Shown: positions 42,100 through 53,051 of the stretch, in pieces
Numbering within the stretch: position 1 is the first letter of the stretch
Layout: each line of letters starts with the position of its first letter
Source of the DNA: Bursaphelenchus xylophilus
Taxonomy: Eukaryota; Nematoda; Chromadorea; Rhabditida; Aphelenchoididae
DNA: 64,000 bases
Assembly (NCBI GenBank): GCA_904066235.2
Contig: CAJFCV020000003.1
Span: 1,550,001-1,614,000, forward strand
Reading direction: 5' to 3'
Made by a program: the position numbers and the translations under genes
The notes under the pieces: model-generated
The model's database searches: none
The model's input: only the letters and a program-made list of their open reading frames with translations
What the model was told of the DNA's origin: nothing

Positions 42100-43260
42100 G
42101 CGGAAAATTTCGTGGATTTTTGCGATTTTTTACGAATTTTGAGAAGTTTGGCTGTTAAAAAAGCTGGTATAGGTAAAATACGGTCCATTTAATCAAGTAT
42201 TCATTAATTTAACATATTAATTTACTAAAGGAAGAGGTATAAATAAAAAAAAATTTTGGAAATTTTCAAATTTTGCTAATTTTTTACGATTTTTGATTAT
42301 TTTTTCGACTAAAAAAGTGGTTTCAAGGTAAAATACGCACGAACCAGATAATTACATCAAATTTACAGTAGCTTGAATATAACAATCTATAAACGAGGCA
42401 AGTAAAAAAGTCGAAAATTCAAAAATTTAGCCGATTTTTTTGCAATTTTTCAAAAATTTTTGATTTTTACAACGATAAAACAGTTATTACAGGTAAAATA
42501 CGGGGCCTTAATGGTTGTACAGTGGCGGACCTGATCCAGTGGCAAAAAAACGTACCATTTTGCATCCGGGAAGTATCAAAAAATGTTGCAAAATACCTCC
42601 ATTTCCAAGTGAAAAAGTCCCGATTTCAAAAGCGCGCCCGCTCTTTTTGCGAGGGCCCTTCAAAAACGGAGTTTTTTCACTTGGAGAGGGAAGCATTTTA
42701 CCACATTTTTTGATACTTTCCGGATGCAAAATGGCACGTTTTTTGCCACGGGATCAGGTCCGTCACTGCAGAAAAATTTTGGTCCATTTTGAATAGTTTT
42801 GATAGCTTTAGGGAAAATAAAGTTTATTAAAGGTAAAATACGCCGCAATGAGCATATTTGTCAAATTTAGACTCTTTTATACCTAAATATATGTGAGGTT
42901 GTAAAAGGAAAATTGCAAAAATGTATGATTTCCAGTCAAAAGTTGTGGATTTTTTTGGATTTTTATCTGTAAAATTTACTTTTCTTCAATTTAAAACAGG
43001 TAAAATACGGTTTAGAGTGGCTTGTGCCTCAAAATATATGTGTATTCAAAAGGAAAATTAGAAAAATATATGATCACTAGAAAAAAAAATTTTTGATTTT
43101 TGGGATTTTTTGTGAATAAAATTGATTTTTTTCAATTTAAAGGGTAAAATACGATATCTTGCTCTGTCCATCTTTTTTTACATTAAAAAATTTTTTTGAA
43201 ATTCAAAAAAATTTCAAAAATTTTCAAAAAGCTCTAAATTTTGTTTACGCGAAAAAAACT
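42100..43260. repeat. Phased A/T runs with regularly placed GGTAAAATACGG
   Basis: T runs recur about every 10 bp. GGTAAAATACG or a close variant appears near 42172, 42329, 42490, 42831, 43000 and 43142, all on the plus strand. A palindrome of the GATCCAGTGG family interrupts at 42524-42770. No coding region is supported. Confidence 0.6.
42524..42770. repeat. GATCCAGTGGCAAAAAACG-family palindrome, full copy
   Basis: CGGACCTGATCCAGTGGCAA on the left and TTGCCACGGGATCAGGTCCG on the right. Both arms hold GCATCCGGGAAGTATC and TCCAAGTGAAAAAG. This copy defines the order used to place the 4.4-kb insertion at 17775. Confidence 0.8.
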
Positions 43261-44392
43261 TCCAAAATTCATGTTGCAAAATGTTTACATAGGGCCTGCG
43301 GCTGATAAGAGGCGGCTCTTTGATTTTCGGCGTTCGAAAATCGTTGCGAAAAGGCGTGTTTTTTGTGTGCTCTTTATCGGAGAGTCGTTTTGAAAGTTTT
43401 GGCGCCAGAAGTATTCAATTCAAGGTGGTTTTGGTCTGAAGTTTCGATTAAGAACTGCCGGTAGTCAAGAGAATTTTAGTGGGAGGAAAATTTTGAATTT
43501 TTTATTATATATTATGTATATTACTCTGTAAATTATGTCGATTTTTCGGTCGAAAATTGCAAAAAAAATTTTTTTTTAATTTTTTAATTTTTTTATTTTT
43601 GAGATTTTTTTATTAAAAAATTCTTTTTTGAGGTCAGTAAAGTCGCCAAAAATATTTCTAACACAAATTTAATAAAAATTTTGCTAAAATTTCCCCCTTT
43701 TCCTCGCCGAATTCTCATCCCTTTTTCTCCTTTGAAGCCCTTCTTTAAAAAAAAATTGATTAGAAATTTAGAAATCCTTTAGGGCTCTAATCACTCAACA
43801 GCTGAGTCATTACGCTACAAAACTTTTGCGTTTCCGGAATTTCCATTCATCGCGATTTATGGAGGGTATTTCATAAGGTTTTATTCGATTTCCTGAATTT
43901 CTAATGGGAGAAAAGAGGGCTGGGGGTTTTTTCTACGGTTTTGAATGTCATTTCAACTTTTTAACACCTTTTTTGGAACTCTGGCTAGCGATTTTTGAGG
44001 CCTGGCTGGCATTTGATACTGTTTAGCCAGATGAAAATTTTTTTTTGTTTGGTTGTCGTATGAACTTATTGGTTACAGTTCAAAATATATTATGATATAT
44101 ACTTGGCAAGCCTTAAAATATCCAATTTTATATGTACTGCACCTTATTGTAGTAATAGTTCCAATATAAAAGGGGGCATTTGCGTGGTGTTGCAAGAAAA
44201 GTTCTGAGGGTACCCCATAAAAGTATTTTCCTTGTGCAAAATTATCTGTACATATTGGGCCAACAACCAATGAAAGGCGGCCGAAATTTTAGTAAGATTT
44301 TTTTTTGAACTAGCAGGGGAAGTTCAAAAAACGACCGGATCGGTCGTTTCGGCAAAGTGAGGGGTAGGAATCTGCCATTGGGCTTACAGGGG
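43261..44392. other. No supported gene; one diverged transposon end
   Basis: About 44050-44240 resembles the end of the 4.4-kb fold-back (AAGCCTTA, TTGCGTGGTGTTGC, GAAAAGTTCTGAGG, TACCCCATAAAAGTA, TTTTCCTTG). 43690-43930 is more balanced in base content but has no long frame. Confidence 0.5.
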
Positions 44393-44841
44393 AAGTACTC
44401 CAAGTGCGACGCTCAGATTTTGATGAAACTTGGCACAAATTTAGAATAATTTTTTCTAAGATATATGCGAGAATCCTAGCTCGCGCTTTGCAGAAACTAC
44501 CGAGATTTTTAGATCGAAACTCGGCGAAAATTGAGGAATTTTTGCCGAATTTCGGAAATAAAAGTTTCATGCCTATTTCAACCGTAAAGGATAATGTTTC
44601 CACAAAAAAATCAATTTTTTCCGCACGAAACTGCCAAAGTTATGGCCAAAAAAGCGCTTTTCTCTCTGACCGCTCTCCACGTTTAGCGTGCTCTCTCGGC
44701 GGCAAAAATCGTTCGATATCTCGGCGGCGTCCGCAAAGCGTGAGCTAAAACTTTCAGGAATTGATATCTAATCCATACCCGACGTGTATGCAAAATTTAA
44801 AGAAAATCTGAGCGTCGCACTTGGAGTACTTTCCCTGTAAG
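44393..44841. mobile_element. GACGCTCAG-family element, well preserved copy
   Basis: CTTACAGGGGAAGTACTCCA at the left and TGGAGTACTTTCCCTGTAAG at the right. This is one of the best-preserved copies and shows the ~450-bp length and inner order used for comparisons. It shares ~45 bp of left flank with the copy at 29508. Confidence 0.8.
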
Positions 44842-45399
44842 ATTTTTTTGAAATAAAAGAAACGATTTTTTTTGTTAAAATACCTTAAAATAGGTCATAG
44901 GCTATCCTAAGAGCCGATCTGTCGTATTATCTCTACTAAATAAATGTCATCCTAGCCTCCACCTTGCACACAACGATGTTGAAGGCGACCCATAATATCG
45001 CTGGCCCGAAAAGTCTTAGCGCCAAAAGTTGCAATGAAATTTCAAGCCAAAGATCTAACACATGTCTCAAAAAATTGTTGGTTGAATTTGCGACAAGTTC
45101 CTTCAAGATCTATGCATTAATTTTTGATCACTTATGTGGGAAAAACAAAATTTTTCTTCCAATTTTTTTCTCATTTTCCATCTTGTAAACAGTTTTGAGT
45201 TCCCGTTGGACCGTATGTAAATGAAACAAGAACTGTGCAGACTTCCTCTTTTTTTCCCATTTCCATTTTTTTGGTGTTTGGCCTTTCTCCGTTCCGATGA
45301 TTTTTATTGAGATTTTATGGGAATGTTTCGTGTTTCCGCTAGACCAAATATTTCAATTTTTTGGAGGCTTAGAAAATTCTAGCATCACGGGTCAACTAT

Positions 45400-45720
45400 T
45401 TCTGTTTGACCTGATTTTTGGATATCAGGTAGACACTTGACCCAAATTTTTTTACCTATCAGCGAAACATAGAAACCAAGCCCTAACAACTTTGTTTTTT
45501 ACATGTTAGGGGCACATTTGACTCGAATAACTTTTTTTCTGAGTTATGAGCGAAAGACTTGACTCCAACTGGTCTATTTTCACCGCCAAGTCGCATTGTT
45601 AAGCCGCTTGCTTTTTTTTGAGGTATGAGAGAAACACTTGACTCACACTGGCTATTTCACCGAAAAATTTGGCTCAAATAAGTATCGCCCCTTGCGGAAA
45701 AGTATGACTCATAGGGGATG
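45400..45720. repeat. Second cluster of the TTGACTCA/TGAGTCAA motif
   Basis: GTAGACACTTGACCC near 45431, CATTTGACTCG near 45514, AAGACTTGACTCC near 45551, GAAACACTTGACTCACAC near 45632, and TATGACTCATA near 45702 lie in 300 bp. No gene is recognised here, so this cluster is intergenic or in an unrecognised intron. Confidence 0.55.
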
Positions 45721-46083
45721 TGCTTCAAGTGAAACGTCACGTTGTAAAAAAATCTAAAAATTAGAAACTGGACACTAATACTTTTTTTCAAGGCATCCAC
45801 GCAGTCACTAGCTCGCGCTTTGCGGAGACGACCAATATTTTCGGTCCTGGCCGTAATTTGATGGCTTTTTTACAGGCTTATCCGTGAGATTTTCAGCGCT
45901 ATTTTTAATTGTAAGGGGAAGATTTCCACACAAAAAAAATTTTCACAAAAATACGTGAAATTGTGGCCAAACAGCGGTTTATCTCTGATCGCTCCCTCCA
46001 GTTTCGCTGCTCCATTGGGAAAAGGTTTTGCTATCTCAGCTAGCATTGAAAAAGCCACTTTGGTCAAGCACTCAAGGCATTAA

Positions 46084-47396
46084 ACTCACAGGGGAAGTAC
46101 TTCAAGTGCGACGCTCAGATTTTGATGAAACTTGGCACCGTAGTGGACGTTTTTGTCCCCACCCCGGTTTTGTCCCCAAGACGGTTTTGTCCCCAGGACG
46201 TTTTTGTCCCCACTTTTTTCGAGCCTTTTTGTCCCCAGACCGGTTTTGTCCCCAGGACGGTTTTGTCCCCAAGACGTTTTTGTCCCCACTTTTTTTATTT
46301 TTTTGTCCCCACACCGGTTTTGTCCCCAGGACGTTTTTGTCCCCAAGCTGGATAGTACGATTAAAAATTATGCATTCAGATATTAATGCTGTTGGTTTGG
46401 TGCACAGTACTGCTCGAACAACTTGTTCTTAGCGCTTGGTACTGTACAGTACGAGGTGGTACTATATAGCACGAGGTAAAAATTAAGCCATAACACGTCA
46501 ATGCTATAGGTTTGAAGCCCAGTACTTCTGAAAAATGTGTTTTAGCACATGGTACTATATAGCACGAATTTGTTTTTGTACAAAATGAACGTCTGATCAG
46601 TACTGCATACCAAAACAACGTCATTCACGCGCTATGGCTTAATTTTTACCTCGTGCTATATAGTACCACCTTGTACTATACAGTACCAAGTGCTAAGAAC
46701 ATGTTGTTTGAACAGTACTGTGCACCAAACCAACAGCATTAACATCTGAATGCATGCTTTTTAATCGTACTATCTAGCTTGGGGACAAAAACGTCCTGGG
46801 GACAAAACCGGTGTGGGGGAAAAAAAATAAAAAAAGTGGGGACAAAAACGTCTTGGGGACAAAACCGTCCTGGGGACAAAACCGGTCTGGGGACAAAAAG
46901 GCTCGAAAAAAGTGGGGACAAAAACGTCCTGGGGACAAAACCGTCTTGGGGACAAAACCGGGGTGGGAACAAAACCGGGCCCAATCCTTGGCACAAATTT
47001 AGAATAATTTTTTCTATGGTATATGCGAGAATTCTAGCTCGCGCTTTGCAGAAACACCCGAGATTTTTAGATCGAAAGTCGGCCAGAATTTACACTTTTT
47101 GTCGAATTTCGGGACAAAAAGTTGCATGTCTGTTTCTAAAATAGAAGGTAATGTTTCTACAAAAAATCAAATTTTTCCGCACGAAACTGCCAAAGTTATG
47201 GCCAAAAAGGTGTTTTCTCTCTGACCGCTCTCCATGTTTAGCGTGCTCTCTCGGCGGCAAAAATCGTTCGATATCCCGTCGGCGCCGGCAAAGCTCGAGC
47301 TAAGACTTTCAGGAATTGATATTTAGTCCATACCCGACGTGTGTACAACATTTAAAGAAAATCTGAGCGTCGCACTTGGAGTACTTCCCCTGTCAG
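46084..47396. mobile_element. GACGCTCAG-family element interrupted by a fold-back
   Basis: Left part 46084-46138 (CACAGGGGAAGTACTTCAAG ... GAAACTTGGCAC); right part 46987-47396 (CTTGGCACAAATTTAGAATA ... GTACTTCCCCTGTCAG). Joined at CTTGGCAC they give the normal family order. Confidence 0.85.
46139..46986. mobile_element. 848-bp fold-back with tandem 17-mers in its arms
   Basis: Left arm 46139-46390 repeats a ~17-bp unit of the form GACGTTTTTGTCCCCA about eleven times; right arm 46735-46986 is its complement. The middle (46390-46735) is itself inverted (GTTGGTTTGGTGCACAGTAC, TAGCACGAGGTAAAAATTAA and complements). The 8-bp duplication CTTGGCAC is at 46131-46138 and 46987-46994. Inverted arms made of short tandem units recall Drosophila Foldback elements; relation is inference. 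No transposase. Confidence 0.85.
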
Positions 47397-49331
47397 ATCT
47401 GAACATATTTTTGATTGGATGCGTCCTAAGGTTCTGCTTCAAATTTGTCAAAATTTTTGTCAAAATCGAAGGGTCACACTTGGGGTAGCCCTTCTGTTGT
47501 AATACATATTCGAACCTTCAATGCAATAACTTTTTTCTATTTTTAATTATTACATCATCCAAATCGAAAACATTCTCTAAATTTCTAAATTACTATATTG
47601 ACTCTCCTGCACTTTTATGACTTCCCTAGCCCTTTCTTCCACCGGCTCTCGCAAAACGAAAGCGGCCTTTTATAAGAAAAAAAGCTGGGGGAATGTTTAC
47701 ATTTCGACGGTCCTCGAGTACAGAGGTTTTTTCAGCGTTCGGAAATCACGCAGAACACGTAAAATTTTGAAAAAAGAATTGTTGAGAGGGGTGCGTTTAA
47801 TGGCAACATTGAGTGGGTAAAGAGGGGAGAGAATAAGCGATTTGTAGTTTATTGAATTTTAAGCGAAGTATTTGAGGTGTGGCGCTTATATCTCAGTTTG
47901 TCGGGAAAATAGTGAGCGCTCTGTGGCAGCGAAAATCGCATCGCCGCTGAGAAAATGAATTTTGTCGCGGTGAAAATCAAATTGCTTTCCACTTCAGCGC
48001 CGCGATTGACGCAGCGACAAAGTGCTCATTATTTTCCCGACAGGTTGATATTATAAGGTAAATTTTCAAAAGTTGGTATTGTATTTAATTTTATAGCTAT
48101 ACATGTCAGTTTTTTTCTAGCTATACATGTCATCTCTGGCATTCAGTAAGAAATGCCAGAGATTTTTAGCTCGCGCTTTGCAGAAATCAACAAGACTTTT
48201 TGGTCGAAATTTGGCAAAAAATGAGATTTTTTTGGCATTTTTTTGGGATGTATAATAAATTTCAGGGTCTGTTATTTCTCTAATAGAATTGAGGCATGCA
48301 GTAGATCGAGTAAAAATCCAATTTTACCGAGAAGGATTTCAAGATTTAGGTCCAAAAACGTTTTTTGTCTTGCCCTCTCTCTTCATTTTGGATACTTTCT
48401 TGTCAAACGTTCCTTGAAAAAAAAAAGAAATCAGTCTGTCGGGAAAATAATGTGGATTTTTGCATTAAAATCTCTGTCCTCTTCGCAGTTGACCACCAAA
48501 TCTCCAGCCGCTGCTACATAGCTGTCGCAAAGCGAATATGGGCGATTCCAAGGCGCGATAAATCCACATTATTTTCCCGACAGACTGATATAAAATCCCT
48601 GCAAAATTATTATTTATCACTGCTACAGGAACTATTGTATAAAATTCAGAAAATTTTTCAAAATGAAATTTGTCGCAAAAAATATAAAAAAATAATTGCA
48701 TGTCGTTTGTGTAAGAACATGAAATTGCGGCGACGCGCGCAAAAAACGTGAAAACCGCATAGTGCACTTGGTCTGAACTGTATGTCGCGAGTGGAAAAAG
48801 ACTGTTTTTGTTGCCCGACCCCCTGAATTCCATTCTTTTTCATTTCCTTGTTTACCCATATTCCCCCTTCGTATTCGCCATGGCTTCGCCGAGACAATTC
48901 TATGGGTCGTGGATATATGTTTTTTCTCTGTGTTCGCCGCAAAATAACACATTTAATTACCTCGAAATTTGGGGAAATTTTAGTCATATATCCTCTATAA
49001 TGTGTATACAGTAAGAGCTCTGTAAAAGGACCATCAAACGACGAAAAAATTGATTTGTTATGGAGGGATTTGGTTTTACGGAGGTTCTTTTTGAGCTTAA
49101 AATTCCTCCTTTGTGACCTTTGAGATACTAGTGTCCATGCACTTTCAGAAAATACTATCAGTCTGTCGGGAAAATAGTGAGCACAATGTCGCATCGAAAA
49201 CTGCGTCGCTGAAGTAAAAATCAACATGATTTTGCCTCAAAACCATTCATTTTCACGGCGGCGATGCGATCTTGGACGTGACATTGCGCCCATTATTTCC
49301 AAGACAGACTGACAATACTTCTTACCATATC
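47397..49331. other. Three CTGTCGGGAAAATAATG palindromes, otherwise no gene
   Basis: Copies at 47891-48051, 48430-48592 (the GTGGATTT subtype) and 49158-49312. A frame at 47617-47820 reads MTSLALSSTGSRKTKAAFYK; it has no recognised family and no clear splice context. A partial GACGCTCAG-family end lies near 48160-48240. Confidence 0.5.
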
Positions 49332-49902
49332 TCAATCTGTCGGGAAAATAACGGCGGATCATCGCGGCAAAATATGTCCTCTCGTCGGAAAACGGGCACA
49401 GTCGCGCTCCCAACCAGAAATTGCCACGGCTCCGGAGCCGGCTCTTGGCTCCGGCTCCGAGCCGGGAGCCAGAGCCGGAAATTTTGGGGTCGGCTCCGGC
49501 TCCCGAGCCCAAAGTCGGAGCCAGGCTTCCCAGCGGTCAGAAAAGTAAAAATTTCGTGATCTTGTTAAACCAAATTGCTTGAAAAACACTGCGGAGGACG
49601 TGACTTGACTGCAGAAACGTTGGCTGTATGATCTCTGGCACTAATAACTTTTATTTTTGGAAAAATATTAAAAAAAAAAAATTTTGCATAGGAGCCGGGA
49701 TTCGGAGCCGGAGGCCTTTTTAAATTTTGCACGGAGCCAAGAGCCGGAGCCGGAGCTTCAAGTTTGGCCTCGGCTCCGGCTCTGGGAGCTAAGAACCGGA
49801 GCCGGAGCCGACATTTTGACCGTGGCAATCTCTGCTCCCAACCCCCAGATTCGGCAGGCGTCGCGCCGCGACGATCCGCCATTATTTTCCCGACAGATTG
49901 AT
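49332..49902. repeat. CTGTCGGGAAAATAA palindrome interrupted by the GGAGCC element
   Basis: The left arm AATCTGTCGGGAAAATAACG with GGCGGATCATCGC inside pairs with GCGACGATCCGCC and ATTATTTTCCCGACAGATTG at 49868-49900. The interruption is 49416-49833. Confidence 0.8.
49416..49833. mobile_element. GGAGCC-rich inverted-repeat element, copy 1
   Basis: Ends AGAAATTGCCACGGCTCCGG and GACCGTGGCAATCTCT; arms are GGCTCCGGCTC-type runs; the middle includes AAGTAAAAATTTCGTGATCT. The 10-bp duplication GCTCCCAACC is at 49406-49415 and 49834-49843. No transposase. Similar in size to copy 2. Confidence 0.85.
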
Positions 49903-50212
49903 AATCCTATGACCCTGGTTTTGATCCTCTTTTATTTGCCTTCTTCTGATTGCTCATTGCTTTTCGTACTGTTCGGGCTGCGATGTCTGTGCGAGACGTT
50001 CGGGTTAAAGGACGTGTCGGAATTCGAACAGGTGTCGGATTTCCCCCGTTTTTTAGGGCCATCTAACGCAATTTGACGAGGGTTTTCCGTGATTTCATGT
50101 TTTTTCGGGCCTTTATTTTTTCTTCACGGACTTAAATTGAGGAATGGGAGCGTTTTTTTTGGGTCTGGATTTGTATAGATATTGATAGGGAGGGCTGATT
50201 TGATAAGAATAA

Positions 50213-50857
50213 AAGGGCAAGTGCTCCAAGTGCGACGCTCAGATTTTGATGAAACTTGGTACAAATTTAGATTAATGTTTTCTAAGGCATATGTCAGACT
50301 TCTAGCTCGCGCTATACAGAAACGACCGAGATTTTTATATCGGAAGTTGGCAAAAATTTGAAATTTTTTTTGCAAATTTTGGAGTAAAAATTTTCATGCT
50401 TATTTCTAGTGTGGAGAGTAATGTTTCCACAAAAAATCAAATTTTTCCACGCGGAACTGGCAAATTTACGGCCAAAAAAGCGTTTTTCTCTCTGACCGCC
50501 CTCCGCGTTTTGCGTACTCTCTCGGCCACAAACATTGTTGGATATCTCGGCTGCCCCTGCAAAGCGAAAGCTAACACTTTCAGGGATTGATATGCAATCT
50601 GTACAAAAAGTGTGTGCAAAATTTGGAAAAAATTTGAGAGCTATGCTTGAGAACTTCGTAAAATTTCAATTTTTTCGCAAAAATGACTGTAAATTTTTAA
50701 TCAGTCTGTCGGAAAAATAATGAGCTTAATTTCGTTACGCCGGTTGCCTCGCTGAAGTGAAAAGCAATTTGATTTTGCCGTGAAGACAATTCATTTTTTC
50801 GGCGGCGATACGACTTTCTCTGCGACAGAGCGCTCATTATTTTCCCGACGGACTGAT
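50213..50857. repeat. Degraded GACGCTCAG element abutting a CTGTCGGGAAAATAATG palindrome
   Basis: About 50213-50690 keeps AAGTGCTCCAAGTGCGACGC at one end and loses the other. The palindrome starts at 50700 (ATCAGTCTGTCGGAAAAATA) and ends at 50857 (TTTCCCGACGGACTGATG). Confidence 0.65.
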
Positions 50858-51299
50858 GTCCTTTGACTTGTGCAAACAACATCTTATATATAGTAATTTG
50901 CATAGCTTTTCAAGGGATCAAAACCTTGGACCTCGACCTTCAAAAAAACCGCCGTTCGCTGTGAGTAATACCACTTTTCGAATCAAAGATCTCGCTTTCG
51001 TTTTTTGTTTTTTTATTGGAAACAACAACGTTATTGTTATAATTCATCCATCTTGGGAAAAAACATCTGCTGCACTCACTGTTTTTCTTAGCGATGAAAA
51101 TGTAAACAGGTTCAATTTTGGAACTAAAATTTACCCCGCGTGTTTTTAAACAGAATTTTTTTATTCTTAGGGTGGACGTACTCTGAGTGTGACCTTTCCA
51201 AGTTATTCATGAGAGATTTTTCGGCCCGAATAAATACATACGGCCCGAAAAAAGGTCTAATTTAAGCGTGGGAATAGCTAAAATTAGAAGAGGTGTTCG

Positions 51300-51362
51300 T
51301 GCTGTAAGTCTTCGCCAAGTCTCCGCCAAGTCTCCGCCAAATCTCCGCCAAGCCTTCGCCGA
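51300..51362. repeat. Short tandem array of TCTCCGCCAAG
   Basis: An 11-bp unit (TCTTCGCCAAG, TCTCCGCCAAG twice, TCTCCGCCAAG-like, CCTTCGCCGAG) recurs five times without gaps. Just after it GTTGGAGGTAGGGTACCTCC is a short hairpin. The frame across it (SLRQVSAKSPPNLRQAFAEH) is read as chance. Confidence 0.6.
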
Positions 51363-51539
51363 GCATGCAAAAGTTTTTCCAGTTGGAGGTAGGGTACCTC
51401 CAACTATATTTTTTTGGACTTCATCCTGTCTTTTGCCTGATTTTGATCGATTTTTGTTGGCCCGAACTGTCATCGACCCAAAAAGTCGGGAAGCGTCTGA
51501 AACCCTTATTTTTTTGGATTTTTTGACCTAAAAATCTCA

Positions 51540-51989
51540 CAAGGGAAGTACTCCAAGTGCGACGCTCAGATTTTCTTTAAATCTTGCACACACGTCGGAT
51601 ATGGACTAAATATCAATTCCTGAAAGTTTTAGCTCGCGCTTTGCTGGCGCCGCCGAGATATCGAACGATTTTCGCCGCCGAGAGAGCACGCTAAACATGG
51701 AGAGCGGTCAGAGAGTAGAACGCTTTTTGGCCATAACTTTGGCAGTTTAGAAAAATGTGGTTTTTTGTAGAAACATTATTCTTTACGGTAGAAATAGATA
51801 GGTATGAAACTTTTCGTGCCGAAATCCGGCAAAAAGTCCTTAATTGGCCGACTTTCGATCTAAAAATCTCGGTTATTTCTGCAAAGCGCGAGCTAGGATT
51901 CTCGCATATATCTTAGAAAAAATTGTTCTAAATTTGTGCCAAGGTTCACCAAAATCTGAGCGTCGCACTTGGAGTACTTCCCCTGGCAG
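51540..51989. mobile_element. GACGCTCAG-family element, uninterrupted copy
   Basis: ACAAGGGAAGTACTCCAAGT to TTGGAGTACTTCCCCTGGCA. It contains CGTCGGATATGGACTAAATA intact, which gives the empty-site sequence for the insertion at 37846. Confidence 0.8.
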
Positions 51990-52645
51990 TAGCTTCTGCT
52001 AGGCGCGAGCCAAAAATCTAAGGCGTTCCTTCGAAGATTCTAATCTTAATTTGCGCCACTTTCATCAAATTCTGAACGTCACAAAAATTGACAACTCCCT
52101 GAGTATTTGCCTTCGTCCTTGCCATATTTTCCACCGACTGGCGGGAAAGCCCGACCGATGCCCTTTGACTAAATAATTCAACCTTTTTCAAGGTTACTCT
52201 ACATTTTTTGACCATCATTTCGCATTCTTTGCCCACCATTTTGCAATATAAATATATTTTGTACTCTTTTTTTCTACAAAATCTCTCCTCACCGATCAAA
52301 TATCGGTTTTCATCACGATCAACTACATTTTTAGGTCATTAACTTCCCGCTTAACGAGCTTCTAATTTATCGACTCGCTCTTCGACTGAAAAAAAAACAT
52401 TTTGCTTTTGGCGCGCAACTTTTTCGAGTTGATTCGATTAACGTGAGAAACGTGGGAGTGGGAGAGGCGTTTAGCGAGAAGGGATCCCTATTATTTTTCG
52501 GAATCCTTTTTTGCGGGTGCTCTAATCTGAACAATGTTTTGTTTTGGGGGGAGAGAAGCGCGGAGGACGGCTAATTTACTGGGGTTTCAGAGAGGTTCTG
52601 TTTCTGTTGATTCACAGAGTTTTTTACAATCGAAACTGACAACCA

Positions 52646-53051
52646 GAGATTGCCACGGCTCCGGAGCCGGCTCTTGGCTCCGGCTCTGAGCGGCTCCGGC
52701 TCCCGGAAATTTTGGGGTCGGCTCCGGCTCCCGAGCCCAAAGTCGGAGCCAGGCTTCCCAGCGGTCAGAAAAGTAAAAATTTCGTGATCTTGTTAAACCA
52801 AACTGCTTGAAAAACACTGCGGAGGATGTGACTTGACTGCAAAGACGTTGGCTGTACGATCTCTGGCACTAATAACTTTTATTTTTGGAAAAATATTTTT
52901 AAAAAAACATTTTGCATGGGAGCCGGGATTCGGAGCCGGAGGCTTTTTTTAATTTTGCACGGAGCCAAGAGCCGGAGCTGCAAATTTGGCCTCGGCTCCG
53001 GCTCCGGCTCTGCGAGCTAAGAGCCGGAGCCGAAATTTTGACCGTGGCAAT
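52646..53051. mobile_element. GGAGCC-rich inverted-repeat element, copy 2
   Basis: Starts AGAGATTGCCACGGCTCCGG and ends near TTTTGACCGTGGCAAT. Its middle closely matches copy 1. The direct repeat CGAAACTGACAACC flanks it (52632-52645 and 53052-53065), longer than the 10 bp of copy 1; the right end has lost the TCTCT of copy 1, so the true duplication length is uncertain. Confidence 0.8.

Noticed and set aside
46086..46346. Repeated-peptide frames (GTKTSWGQNR type) on both strands, also at 46779-47144
   Set aside because: They are translations of the tandem 17-mers in the fold-back arms; open in several frames at once and present on both arms.
46139..46390. CRISPR-like array of GTCCCC repeats
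   Set aside because: Units are tandem without unique spacers, occur as inverted arms, and the genome is eukaryotic.
49359..49882. Gly/Ala/Pro/Arg-rich frames at 49.3-49.9 kb and 52.6-53.2 kb
   Set aside because: Translations of the GGAGCC arms; the same peptides occur in both element copies.
51268..51531. 87-codon frame
   Set aside because: Built on the TCTCCGCCAAG tandem array.
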